Both the position numbers and the translations under genes were made by a program. DNA of 64,000 nt from the NCBI RefSeq assembly GCF_013839445.1, contig NZ_JACDIT010000002.1, positions 248,001 to 312,000 of the forward strand, given 5' to 3'. This DNA comes from Chthonobacter albigriseus (GTDB lineage Bacteria > Pseudomonadota > Alphaproteobacteria > Rhizobiales > Pleomorphomonadaceae). The notes beneath the pieces were generated by a model. It saw nothing but the letters and a program-made list of their open reading frames with translations, searched no databases and was not told the origin of the DNA. Below, in pieces: positions 43,540 through 51,821 of this stretch. Each line of letters begins with the position of its first letter. Position 1 is the stretch's first letter.

Positions 43540-45057
43540 ATGAGCCGCCGACCGAATGTCCTCGTCGTGATGGTCGACCAGTTGAACGGGACGTTTCTGC
43601 CCGATGGGCCAGCCGGCTTCCTGAAGACGCCGCACCTCTCAGCCCTTGCGGACCGGTCGGCGCGGTTCGCCAACACCTACACTGCGAGCCCGCTCTGCGC
43701 GCCGGCGCGGGCGTCGTTCATGTCGGGGCAGCTGCCGTCGCGGACACGGGTCTACGACAACGCCGCAGAATTCGCTTCCGACATCCCGACCTTCGCGCAT
43801 CACTTGAGGCGAGCGGGCTATCATACTTGTCTGTCAGGTAAAATGCACTTCGTAGGCCCGGACCAGCTGCACGGCTTCGAGGAGCGGCTGACGACCGACA
43901 TCTACCCGGCGGACTTCGGCTGGACGCCGGACTACCGCAAGCCGGGCGAGCGAATCGACTGGTGGTACCACAACCTCGGCTCGGTCACGGGCGCGGGGGT
44001 GGCGGAGATCACCAACCAGCTCGAATACGACGACGAGGTGGCCTACAACGCGACGCGCAAGCTCTACGACCTGTCGCGCGGGCACGACGAACGGCCTTGG
44101 TGCCTGACGGTGAGCTTCACCCATCCGCACGACCCCTACGTGGCGCGGCGGCTGTTCTTCAATCTCTACGCCGACAGCCCGGCGCTGGAGCCGGCGGTGG
44201 GGCCGATCCCCTTCGAGGCCCTCGATCCCCATTCCAAGCGACTGTGGCTCGCCTGCGACTCGCAGCGGTTCGACATCACGGCGGAGATGGTGCGGCGCTC
44301 GCGGCAGGCCTATTTCGCCAACATCTCCTACATCGACGAGAAGATCGGCGAGCTGATGGACGTGCTCGCCCGCACACGGATGCTGGACGAGACGATCGTG
44401 GTGTTCGTCTCCGACCATGGCGACATGCTCGGCGAGCGCGGGCTGTGGTTCAAGATGAGCTTCTACGAGGGGTCCTGCCGCGTGCCGCTGATGATCGCCG
44501 CGCCGGGGATGAAGGCGGGCCTCGTCGAGGCGCCCGTCTCCACGCTGGACGTGCTGCCGACGCTGGCGGAGCTGGCGGGAATCGACCTCGACCAGGTGGC
44601 GCCTTGGACCGACGGGGAGAGCCTCGTCGGGCTCGCCAATGGAGGGGAACGGCGCTCCCCGGTGCTGATGGAGTACGCGGCGGAGGGGACGATCGCGCCG
44701 ATGGTGGCGATCCGCGAGGGGCGGTGGAAATACACCGCCTGCCCCGCCGATCCGCCGATGCTGTTCGACGTCGCCGCCGATCCGCATGAGCTCACCGATC
44801 TCGCCGGGCGGCCGGAGGTGGCGGCGGTGGAGGCCGACCTTGCCGCCCAGGTGGCCGCGCGCTGGGATCTCGGCGCGTTCGACGCCGCGGTCCGGGAGAG
44901 CCAGGCACGGCGGCACGTGGTCTACGAGGCGCTCCGGAACGGTTCCTATTTCCCGTGGGACCACCAGCCGCTGCAGAAAGCCTCGGAGCGCTACATGCGT
45001 AACCACATGGATCTGAACGTTTTGGAGGAGAACCAGCGGTTTCCGCGTGGGGAGTGA
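43540..45057 (+). CDS. betC: Choline-sulfatase-like arylsulfatase
   Basis: 505-residue sulfatase. The formylglycine-forming motif is SPLCAPARAS (Cys near residue 56). Metal-binding residues are in VVMVDQLNG and VSDHGDMLGERGLW. The C-terminal stretch WDHQPLQKASERYMRNHMDLNVLEENQRFPR is divided by me as WDHQPLQKAS and LEENQRFPR; this is the choline-sulfatase C-terminal element (PF12411 type), which sets BetC apart from other sulfatases. It would release choline and sulfate from choline-O-sulfate, feeding glycine betaine synthesis. No betABI or choline transporter adjoins, and no sulfatase-maturation enzyme is in the window. A TTG start at 43519 is possible; ATG at 43540 is preferred. Confidence 0.87.
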   Translation: MSRRPNVLVVMVDQLNGTFLPDGPAGFLKTPHLSALADRSARFANTYTASPLCAPARASFMSGQLPSRTRVYDNAAEFASDIPTFAHHLRRAGYHTCLSGKMHFVGPDQLHGFEERLTTDIYPADFGWTPDYRKPGERIDWWYHNLGSVTGAGVAEITNQLEYDDEVAYNATRKLYDLSRGHDERPWCLTVSFTHPHDPYVARRLFFNLYADSPALEPAVGPIPFEALDPHSKRLWLACDSQRFDITAEMVRRSRQAYFANISYIDEKIGELMDVLARTRMLDETIVVFVSDHGDMLGERGLWFKMSFYEGSCRVPLMIAAPGMKAGLVEAPVSTLDVLPTLAELAGIDLDQVAPWTDGESLVGLANGGERRSPVLMEYAAEGTIAPMVAIREGRWKYTACPADPPMLFDVAADPHELTDLAGRPEVAAVEADLAAQVAARWDLGAFDAAVRESQARRHVVYEALRNGSYFPWDHQPLQKASERYMRNHMDLNVLEENQRFPRGE

Positions 45058-45229
45058 CGGCTCGCAACGCTGTCGGTTTTTTTACATAGAGCTACTTGGA
45101 TGTATCCGCGCGCTTCCGGTAATGTGCGGCGGCGCTGGGGCGCGTCAAAGAATGTTCGCGGACCATGGATCTCAGTGACGCGGGCGGGATCGGGTTCGTG
45201 AATGCGGCGTGCCCCTTCAAGGGGGCGGT

Positions 45230-47071
45230 ATGCGTTCGCTGATCAACGGGTACGACTGGGCGCGTACGTCGCTCGGGCCGCAGCAGGAGTGGCCGAGCGA
45301 GGTAAGGACGGCCGTCGAGATCGCCCTGGCGTCTCCGGTGCCGATCGTGCTGCTGTTCGGCGCCGACGGCGTGATGATCTACAACGACGCCTATTCCGGC
45401 TTTGCCGGCGGCCGCCATCCGCGGCTGCTGGGCAGCGCGGTGCTGGAGGGCTGGCCGGAGGTGGCCGACTTCAACGCCAACGTGCTCCGCGCCTGTTTTC
45501 ACGAGGGCGGCACCCTCTCCTACCGCGACCAGCCGCTGGTTCTCTTCCGCAACGGCGTCGCGGAGAACGTGACGTTGAACCTCGACTACAGTCCGATCCC
45601 GGGCGCCGACGGCCGGCCGCTCGGCGTGTTCTGCATCGTGGTGGAGACGACCGAGCGGTTCCGGGCGGAAACGGCGCTCAAGCTCGCCAACGAGCGAGTG
45701 GAACTGGCGCTCAACGCCGGAGCGATCATCGGAACCTGGGTATGGGACGTGAAAGCCGACCGGTTCACGGCGGACGAACGCTTCGCCCGGTCGTTCGACC
45801 TCGACCCGGACCAGTGCCGGGAGGGTCTGCCGCTGGCCGACGTCACCCAGTCGATCCATCCGGACGACATGCCTGATGTCAACGAGAAGATCGGATCCGC
45901 GCTGGCGAACTCCGGACCCTATCGGGCGGAGTACCGGGTGCGGCAGTCGGACGGCAGCTGGCGATGGGTGGAGGCGAACGGCTTCTGCGAACACATGGAC
46001 GGCCGCGCGTCGCGTTTTCCCGGCGTTCTCATCGACATCAACGAACGCAGGCAAACGGAAGAGGACCGGTCTCGGCTGCTCGGACAGCTCGCGCACGAGC
46101 GCGCCCGCTTTCAGGCGATTGTCGAGAATATGCCCGCCGGCGCCCTCTTTGCGGAGTTGCCATCGGGGCGGATCGTATTCGGCAACCAGCGGATCGAGAC
46201 GATCCTGCGCCACCCCGTGATCTATTCGCCGAGCATCGAAACCTACCATGATTGGGTAGGCTGGCATGCCAACGGCGAGCGCGTGAAGGGCCACGAGTGG
46301 CCACTCAGCACCGCTCTCCAGGGCCAGTCCACTACCCTGGAGGCGCACTACCAGCGGGGCGACGGAACGCGGGCTTGGATCCGCGTCTACGGAGCGCCGG
46401 TGCGCGATCGCGACGGGACGGTGATCGGCGGCTGCGTGGTGGTGATCGACATCGACGACGAGCGCCGCGCCAAGGAAGAACGCGAGCTGCTGACAGCCGA
46501 ACTCCAGCACCGCATCAAGAACATGCTGTCGCTGGTGGCGGTGATCACGTCGCAGACCTTCCGCACCACATCGTCCAAGGACGAGGCCCGGGCGATGCTG
46601 GAGGCGCGGATCCACGCGCTGAGCCGCGCATACGACATCCTCACCGAAACCAATTGGGCGAGCGCGGAAATCGGCTTCGTGGTGGACGCCGCCCTGGAGC
46701 CGCACCGCGGCGGCGAAGGCCGCTTCCGCACCGAGGGGCCGGACGTGCGCCTCAGCGCCAAGCAGGCGCTGTCGCTGGCCCTGGCGGTGCACGAACTGGC
46801 GACCAACGCGGCGAAATACGGGTCGCTCTCCAACGACGCAGGCGTGGTGGACATCCGCTGGTCGATCGAGACGGCGGGGTTGGTGCCGATGCTTGATTTC
46901 GTGTGGGCGGAAAGCGGCGGGCCGAGCGTGTCCCCGCCGAAGCGGCAGGGGTTCGGCTCGCGACTGATCGAGCGGACGCTGTCGGCCGACTTCGGCGGCA
47001 CGGTGGAGATGCGCTACCGGCCGGAGGGTCTGGTGTGCGTGGTCCGGGCGACGGTCGGCGACGCGGGGTGA
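45230..47071 (+). CDS. PAS-containing HWE-family sensor histidine kinase
   Basis: 613-residue soluble kinase. It has three PAS-like sensor segments (about 35-150, 160-275, 285-425; second with HPDDMPDVNEKI, PAC sequences ending DINERRQ and DIDDERR). The HWE kinase core follows: phospho-acceptor box ELQHRIKNMLSLV, N-box HELATNAAKYGSLS, WAE in VWAESGGP, and GFGSRLIER. HWE kinases are typical of Rhizobiales and often answer light, redox or general stress. No response regulator or anti-sigma partner is adjacent, so it is an orphan here. ATG at 45230 follows GGGGGCGG; a GTG at 45209 would add seven residues. Confidence 0.88.
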   Translation: MRSLINGYDWARTSLGPQQEWPSEVRTAVEIALASPVPIVLLFGADGVMIYNDAYSGFAGGRHPRLLGSAVLEGWPEVADFNANVLRACFHEGGTLSYRDQPLVLFRNGVAENVTLNLDYSPIPGADGRPLGVFCIVVETTERFRAETALKLANERVELALNAGAIIGTWVWDVKADRFTADERFARSFDLDPDQCREGLPLADVTQSIHPDDMPDVNEKIGSALANSGPYRAEYRVRQSDGSWRWVEANGFCEHMDGRASRFPGVLIDINERRQTEEDRSRLLGQLAHERARFQAIVENMPAGALFAELPSGRIVFGNQRIETILRHPVIYSPSIETYHDWVGWHANGERVKGHEWPLSTALQGQSTTLEAHYQRGDGTRAWIRVYGAPVRDRDGTVIGGCVVVIDIDDERRAKEERELLTAELQHRIKNMLSLVAVITSQTFRTTSSKDEARAMLEARIHALSRAYDILTETNWASAEIGFVVDAALEPHRGGEGRFRTEGPDVRLSAKQALSLALAVHELATNAAKYGSLSNDAGVVDIRWSIETAGLVPMLDFVWAESGGPSVSPPKRQGFGSRLIERTLSADFGGTVEMRYRPEGLVCVVRATVGDAG

Positions 47072-47110
47072 TGGAGGGGCGGGATGCGTTGCCCTTATGC
47101 CTCTACCCGA

Positions 47111-47230
47111 GCCGTCATGGTCCGCGCAGGCGGACCACCCACGCATTCCGGGGACGGAGTGGTGGGGTCGGCGAGAGTGGGTGGTGCTGGAAAAATGCGT
47201 GGGTGGTCCGCCTGCGCGGACCATGACGGT
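47111..47230. repeat. Inverted pair of REP-like palindromic elements
   Basis: Two exact copies of the 20-bp palindrome in opposite orientation: TGGTCCGCGCAGGCGGACCA at 47118-47137 and TGGTCCGCCTGCGCGGACCA at 47204-47223. Their flanks mirror each other for several more bases (GCCGTCA outside; CCCACGCATT / AATGCGTGGG inside). The whole 120-bp unit is thus a large imperfect palindrome with about a 65-bp centre, the same design as at 24044-24165. It lies in the 277-bp gap between two convergent genes. Confidence 0.8.
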
Positions 47231-47256
47231 GGGAGGTGGGACGGACGGGGCCGTGG

Positions 47257-47329
47257 GGTGGTGACGGCGTCTGGGGTGGTGACGGCGTGGGGGTGGCGAC
47301 GGCGTTTCGAGTGAGTGACGGCGTGGGGG
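47257..47329. repeat. Four tandem ~18-bp units with core GACGGCGT
   Basis: The core GACGGCGT begins at 47263, 47281, 47298 and 47317, a spacing of 18, 17 and 19 bp, with related flanks (GGGGTGGT before, GGGG after in most). It directly follows the REP-like pair. The rest of the gap 47072-47348 has no gene. Confidence 0.6.
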
Positions 47330-47348
47330 CGAGGCCGTCGCTTGTTTG

Positions 47349-48590
47349 TCAGCGGAAGCGGGCGGGCGAGTAGGGAGTGGGGTCGACGATCGGGTCTTCG
47401 CCGGTGATCAGTTCGGCGAGGAGGCGGCCGGTGACGGGGCCTAGGGTGAAGCCGTGGTGGGCGTGGCCGAAGGCCATCCAGAGGCCGCGGTGGCGGGGCG
47501 CCGCGCCGATGACGGGGCGCATGTCGGGGATGGCGGGGCGGCGGCCGAGCCAGGGTTCCGGGTCGAGACGTTCGGCGATCGGAAAAATCTCACGCGCGAC
47601 GGGCTCGGACCGGTCGAGCTGGACGGGGGTCGGCGGCGCGTCGCGGTCGGCGAATTCCACGCCGGTGGTGAGGCGGATGCCGCGTTGCATCGGGGCCAGG
47701 ACGTAACCGCGCTCGGCGTCGAGCAGCGTATGGTTGAGCCGCTTTCCCGGCGCTGGGGCGTAGTGCATGTGGTAGCCGCGCTTGACGGCGAGCGGGATGC
47801 GATAGCCGAAGCCCTTGAGCACGTCGTTCGACCAGGGGCCGAGCGCAACAACGGCGTCGCGGGCGGTGAGGAGGCCCTCCTCCACTTCGACGGTCCAGTC
47901 CGAACCGCTCTGCGCCAACGTGCGGGCATCGCCCTTCACGATGCGGCCGCCGCGTTCGACGAAGAGCGCGGCGTAGCCCTTGGCGACGCCGCCGGGGTCG
48001 CTGACGGAGGCCGGGTCGCGCCAGTGGATGGCGCCGACGATGGCTTCGGTGACGTCCGGTTCCAGCGACTTCAGGGCGGCGCGGTCGAGGTGCTGCCACG
48101 AGAGGCCGTAGGCGCCGAGGCCCTCAGCCTCGCGGATGGCGGCCTGGAGGCCGGCCTCTGTGCGATAGCCGTCGATCCAGCCGCGGCGGGAAACGAAGCC
48201 GCCGGTGCCGGCCTGCTGGGTGAGCACCTCGTGCTCGATCACGCAGCGTTCGATCAGCGGCAGCATGGCTGCGGCCGCTTCGTTGAGGCGCTTGGGCGAG
48301 GAATGGCGCCAGTACTGGAACAGCCAGCCGGCGATCCGGGGCAGGAAGCCCAGGTGATAGCGGGCGTCGAGCTGGCCGTTGAGGCCGTAGCGGATCAGCG
48401 AGGGCAGATCGCGCGGGAAGGAATAGGGAATGACGCTGGCGCGCTCGATCAGGCCGGCGTTGCCATGGCTGGTTTCCTCCGCGACGCCCTTGCGGTCGAC
48501 GAGGACGACAGACCGCCCCCGCGCCTGCAGATGGAGCGCCACCGAAACCCCGACGATGCCCGCCCCCAGAACCACCGCGTCGCTGCGCAT
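47349..48590 (-). CDS. dadA: D-amino-acid dehydrogenase-like FAD oxidoreductase
   Basis: 413-residue flavoenzyme of the DAO/DadA family. The FAD motif DAVVLGAGIVGVSVALHLQARG starts the protein, split as GAGIVG and the later VLVDRKG. Family blocks are SHGNAGLIERASVIPYSFP, AVVALGPWSNDVLKGFGYRIPLAVKRGYHMHY and GHAHHGFTLGPVTGRLLAELITG. It oxidises D-amino acids (or similar amines) to keto acids, passing electrons to the respiratory chain. It lies downstream of an amino-acid-binding protein gene on the same strand, with a hairpin terminator between, fitting uptake followed by breakdown. Confidence 0.86.
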   Translation of the reverse strand: MRSDAVVLGAGIVGVSVALHLQARGRSVVLVDRKGVAEETSHGNAGLIERASVIPYSFPRDLPSLIRYGLNGQLDARYHLGFLPRIAGWLFQYWRHSSPKRLNEAAAAMLPLIERCVIEHEVLTQQAGTGGFVSRRGWIDGYRTEAGLQAAIREAEGLGAYGLSWQHLDRAALKSLEPDVTEAIVGAIHWRDPASVSDPGGVAKGYAALFVERGGRIVKGDARTLAQSGSDWTVEVEEGLLTARDAVVALGPWSNDVLKGFGYRIPLAVKRGYHMHYAPAPGKRLNHTLLDAERGYVLAPMQRGIRLTTGVEFADRDAPPTPVQLDRSEPVAREIFPIAERLDPEPWLGRRPAIPDMRPVIGAAPRHRGLWMAFGHAHHGFTLGPVTGRLLAELITGEDPIVDPTPYSPARFR

Positions 48591-48611
48591 CGCGCCAACT
48601 CCCCTCGCCCA

Positions 48612-48646
48612 TAAGAAAACGCGGCCCCACGGGTGCAGGGCCGCGT
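48612..48646 (-). terminator. Rho-independent terminator after the amino-acid-binding protein gene
   Basis: Perfect 9-bp stem ACGCGGCCC/GGGCCGCGT (48619-48627, 48638-48646), loop 10 nt. Read on the minus strand it is followed by TTTTCTT. It lies 20 bp past the stop at 48667 and just before the dadA-like gene, so it would end or attenuate the transcript between them. Confidence 0.85.
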
Positions 48647-48666
48647 CGGGTCATGCAAGTTTCGGA

Positions 48667-49449
48667 TCAGTAGATGTCGAAGTCGAAGTACTTCGCGCGG
48701 ATCTTGTCGTAGGTGCCGTTGGCACGGATCTCGGTGATGGCCGCGTTCAGCTTGTCGCGCAGGTCGGTATCCTCCTTGCGCACGGCGATGCCGGTATCGG
48801 AGGTGGTTCCCGGCGCGTCGCCGAGGAACTTGCAGCACTCAGCGCCGTCCTTCTTGATCCACTCGGCGATGACGAACTTGTCGCCGATGATGGCGTCGAG
48901 GCGGCTGTTGGCGAGGTCGAGATTGGCCTCGTCCTGGGTCGGGTAGAGCTTCAGCTCGGCGCCGCCCGGAACGTAGTTCTTCTCGGCGTACTCGGCCTGG
49001 GTGGTGGACGACTGGGCGCCGATCACCTTGCCCTTCAAGGCCTCCGGCGAGACGTCCTCGGCGGCGTCCTTCGGGCCGATGACGGCGAGCGGTGTGCGGT
49101 AGTAGCGATCGGTGAAGTCGATCGTCTTCTTGCGCTCCTCGGTGATCGTCATGGAAGCGACGATGGCGTCGAACTTGCCGGCGATGAGGGCGGGAATGAT
49201 GCCGTCCCAGTCCTGCGCGACCAGCGTGCACTTGGCCTTCATGGCCTCGCAGAGCGCGTTGGCGATGTCGACGTCGAAGCCCTGCAGCTGGCCGTTGGCG
49301 TCGACGAAGTTGAAGGGCGGGTAGGCGCCTTCGGTGGCGATGCGGACCTCGGTCCAGTCCTTGGCGTCGGCGCCGGACGCGGCGAGCACGCCGACGGCGA
49401 AGAGGGCTGCGGATATGGCGGTCCGGATTTTGTTGGCTTTGAACGACAT
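48667..49449 (-). CDS. Amino-acid ABC transporter substrate-binding protein
   Basis: 260-residue periplasmic protein of the polar-amino-acid (HisJ/ArgT) group. A signal peptide covers about 1-29 (ending ASGADA). IATEGAYPPFNFVDANGQLQGFDVDIANALC is the family signature, here seen in segments EGAYPPFNF and GFDVDIA. FDAIVASMTITEERKKTIDFTDRYY and the binding Asp/Arg positions follow. It delivers basic or polar amino acids to a membrane permease, but no permease or ATPase gene is adjacent. Two neighbouring Cys (AECCKF) could form a disulfide as in HisJ. Confidence 0.9.
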   Translation of the reverse strand: MSFKANKIRTAISAALFAVGVLAASGADAKDWTEVRIATEGAYPPFNFVDANGQLQGFDVDIANALCEAMKAKCTLVAQDWDGIIPALIAGKFDAIVASMTITEERKKTIDFTDRYYRTPLAVIGPKDAAEDVSPEALKGKVIGAQSSTTQAEYAEKNYVPGGAELKLYPTQDEANLDLANSRLDAIIGDKFVIAEWIKKDGAECCKFLGDAPGTTSDTGIAVRKEDTDLRDKLNAAITEIRANGTYDKIRAKYFDFDIY

Positions 49450-49538
49450 GACGTCCCCATTGGCTGGCCTGCCGCGCTGCCCCTGTGCCGGAGCTTCGCG
49501 CCGCAGTTATACAGGCGTATTACCGCGCAAAGCCGGCG

Positions 49539-50831
49539 TCAACGCCACCCTTCGCCGGTGGGATAGGTGAATCGTTCGATGCTGTCCGGTTTCATGGTGA
49601 TGGAGAAGCCGGGAATGTCGGACACGCGGTAGTGCCCGTCCTGCATGATCACGGGATCGACGAAGTGCTCGTGAAGATGGTCGACGAATTCGATCACCCT
49701 GCCCTGCCGGGTGCCGGACACGGCGAGATAATCGAAGAAGGAGATGTGCTGGACGTATTCGCAGAGGCCGACGCCGCCGGCGTGCGGACAGACGGGGATG
49801 CCGAATTTGGCAGCCATCAGGAGGACGGCGATGTGCTCGTTGACGCCGCCGAGACGGGCTGAATCGAGCTGGCAGATCTCCAGCGCGCCGGCCTGGAAGA
49901 ACTGCTTGAACATGACGCGGTTGTGGCAGTGCTCGCCGGTGGCGACCTTGATCGGCCGGACGGCCTCGGCGACGCGGCGATGGCCGAGGATGTCGTCCGG
50001 GGAGAGCGGCTCCTCGATCCAGTAGGGCGAGAAGGCCTTCAGCTCGGCCATGGCGGCGATGGCCTGATCGACCTCCCAGACCTGGTTGGCGTCCATGGAG
50101 AGGATGCGGTCCGGGCCGATGGCGTCGCGCATGATCTCGGCGCGGCGCATGTCGGTGGCAAGCGGGCCGCCGACCTTGAGCTTGAGATTGGTGAAGCCCT
50201 CGTCGATCGCCTCGGCGCAGAGCCGGCGCATCTTGTCCTCCGAATAGCCCATCCAACCGGCCGAGGTGGTGTAGCCGGCGTAGCCCTCGCGGCGCAGGAC
50301 CGCCTCGCGCTCGGCCTTGCCAGGTTCGGCGGCCTTGAGGATGGCGAGCGCCTCCTCCGGCGTCAGGGCGTCGGTGATGTGGCGGAAGTCTACGGCGGCG
50401 ACCAGTTCCTCCGGCGTCATGTCGGCGAGGAGCTTCCAGAGCGGCTTGCCGGCCGCCTTGGCGCGGAGGTCCCAGGCGGCATTGACCAGCGCGCCGGTGG
50501 CGAGGTGGACGACGCCCTTCTCCGGGCCGAGCCAGCGGAACTGGCTGTCGCGGGCGAGACGGTTCCAGACGAGTTTGGGATCGGCCTCGATGGACTCAAG
50601 GTCCAGGCCGATCAGGAGCTCGGCCATTCGCTCGATCGCCATGCAGCAGATGTCGTTGCCGCGGCCGATGGTGAAGGTGAGGCCGTGGCCGGAAAGGCCG
50701 GGCTGATCGGTCTCCAGGATGACATAGGCGGCCGAGTAGTCCGGATCCGGGTTCATGGCGTCCGAACCGTCGAGGGCGCGCGAGGTGGGAAAGCGGACGT
50801 CACGGACGATGGCGCTGACGATACGGGGCAT
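49539..50831 (-). CDS. L-fuconate dehydratase (enolase superfamily)
   Basis: 430-residue enolase-superfamily dehydratase close to FucD. The Lys-x-Lys pair is in FTNLKLKVGG and the metal ligands are in SMDANQVW, WIEEPLSPDD and ATGEHCHNR. The His base is in CPHAGGVGLCEY. The N-terminal IVSAIVRDVRFPTSRALDGSDAMNPDPDYSAAYV matches the fuconate dehydratase subgroup (quoted segments: DVRFPTS, DGSDAMNPDPDYSAAY). It would convert L-fuconate to 2-keto-3-deoxy-L-fuconate. It is divergent from an SDR/HisD-like/ADH operon, the likely partners in the same catabolic route. Confidence 0.9.
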   Translation of the reverse strand: MPRIVSAIVRDVRFPTSRALDGSDAMNPDPDYSAAYVILETDQPGLSGHGLTFTIGRGNDICCMAIERMAELLIGLDLESIEADPKLVWNRLARDSQFRWLGPEKGVVHLATGALVNAAWDLRAKAAGKPLWKLLADMTPEELVAAVDFRHITDALTPEEALAILKAAEPGKAEREAVLRREGYAGYTTSAGWMGYSEDKMRRLCAEAIDEGFTNLKLKVGGPLATDMRRAEIMRDAIGPDRILSMDANQVWEVDQAIAAMAELKAFSPYWIEEPLSPDDILGHRRVAEAVRPIKVATGEHCHNRVMFKQFFQAGALEICQLDSARLGGVNEHIAVLLMAAKFGIPVCPHAGGVGLCEYVQHISFFDYLAVSGTRQGRVIEFVDHLHEHFVDPVIMQDGHYRVSDIPGFSITMKPDSIERFTYPTGEGWR

Positions 50832-50855
50832 GTGGATGGCGTCTCCGGGGCGTAT

Positions 50856-50880
50856 GTATGTTTTTTGCCGGTAAAAATAC
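50856..50880. promoter_or_regulatory. AT-rich dyad in the divergent sugar-acid promoter region
   Basis: In the 185-bp gap between the fuconate dehydratase and SDR starts, the only AT-rich stretch reads GTATGTTTTTT, GCCG, GTAAAAATAC, an imperfect dyad ending GTAT/ATAC. It is a candidate operator or promoter core for both operons. No regulator gene adjoins the cluster. Confidence 0.35.
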
Positions 50881-51016
50881 TCTTTACAGACGAATGGGGC
50901 GGTTTGGAAGAGGCCGAACGGCAGTCTCGACCATTTGCTGGCTGCGACAGGGCCGCCTCCCCTTGCCTCGCCTCGTCTCGCCCGATTTGATGGGGAAACG
51001 TGTTGCGGGGGCGGGC

Positions 51017-51790
51017 ATGGCGGATCTTTCGGGTTTCGACTTGACGGGCAGGCGGGCGGTGGTGACGGGGGCGAGCCGGGGGATCGGCCGGGCGATCGCG
51101 GAGGCGCTGGCGCGAGCGGGCGCGGCGGTTGCGGTGACGGCGCGGTCGGCGGAGAACCTGCAGGATACCGTGACGGCGATCGAGGCGGCCGGCGGACGGG
51201 CGGTGGCGATCGCGCAGGACGTGACGGATGTGGCGGGGACGCGGGCGGCAATGGCGGAGGCGGCCAAGGCACTGGGCGATCTCGACATTCTCGTCAACAA
51301 TGCCGGCATGGAGGAGGTCTGCCCGTCGCTGGAGGTGGAGGAGGCGCTGTGGGACCGCATCCTCGACACCAACCTGAAGGGGGCGTTCTTTTCCGCGCAG
51401 GCGGCGGCGCGGGCCATGGTCGCGGCGGGGCGCGGCGGTTCGATCATCAACATCTGCTCGCTGACGTCGCAGATCGGCATCCCGACGGCGGTGCCCTACG
51501 GATCGTCGAAATCCGGGCTGCTCGGCATGACGCGGGCACTGGCGGCGGAGTGGGCGCCGTTGGGCATCCGCGTCAACGGCATCGCGCCGGGATACTTCCG
51601 CACGGCGCTGACCGACGTGTTTTACCAGAACGACGCCTGGGCCGCGGCGATGCAGGCGCGCATCCCGCTCGGCCGGTTCGGGGCGCTGGAGGACCTTGCG
51701 GGCATCTCGGTGTTCCTCGCCTCCGACGCGTCTGCCTATGTGACCGGGCAATGCCTGGCGGTCGACGGGGGCACCCTCGCCTCGCTCTGA
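51017..51790 (+). CDS. SDR-family oxidoreductase (sugar or sugar-acid dehydrogenase)
   Basis: 257-residue classical short-chain dehydrogenase. TGASRGIG is the cofactor loop and NNAG the structural motif. The catalytic Ser-Tyr-Lys are in CSLTSQ and VPYGSSKSG, and the end LAVDGGTLASL is typical. It resembles gluconate 5-dehydrogenase and 2-keto-3-deoxy-sugar-acid dehydrogenases. In a non-phosphorylative L-fucose route the next step after fuconate dehydratase is oxidation of 2-keto-3-deoxy-L-fuconate by an SDR, which is the favoured role. An in-frame ATG at 50990 would add nine residues. It is followed after 31 bp by the HisD-like gene. Confidence 0.86.
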   Translation: MADLSGFDLTGRRAVVTGASRGIGRAIAEALARAGAAVAVTARSAENLQDTVTAIEAAGGRAVAIAQDVTDVAGTRAAMAEAAKALGDLDILVNNAGMEEVCPSLEVEEALWDRILDTNLKGAFFSAQAAARAMVAAGRGGSIINICSLTSQIGIPTAVPYGSSKSGLLGMTRALAAEWAPLGIRVNGIAPGYFRTALTDVFYQNDAWAAAMQARIPLGRFGALEDLAGISVFLASDASAYVTGQCLAVDGGTLASL

Positions 51791-51821
51791 CCCATCTTCT
51801 CCTTCGCCAACCGGGTGACCG

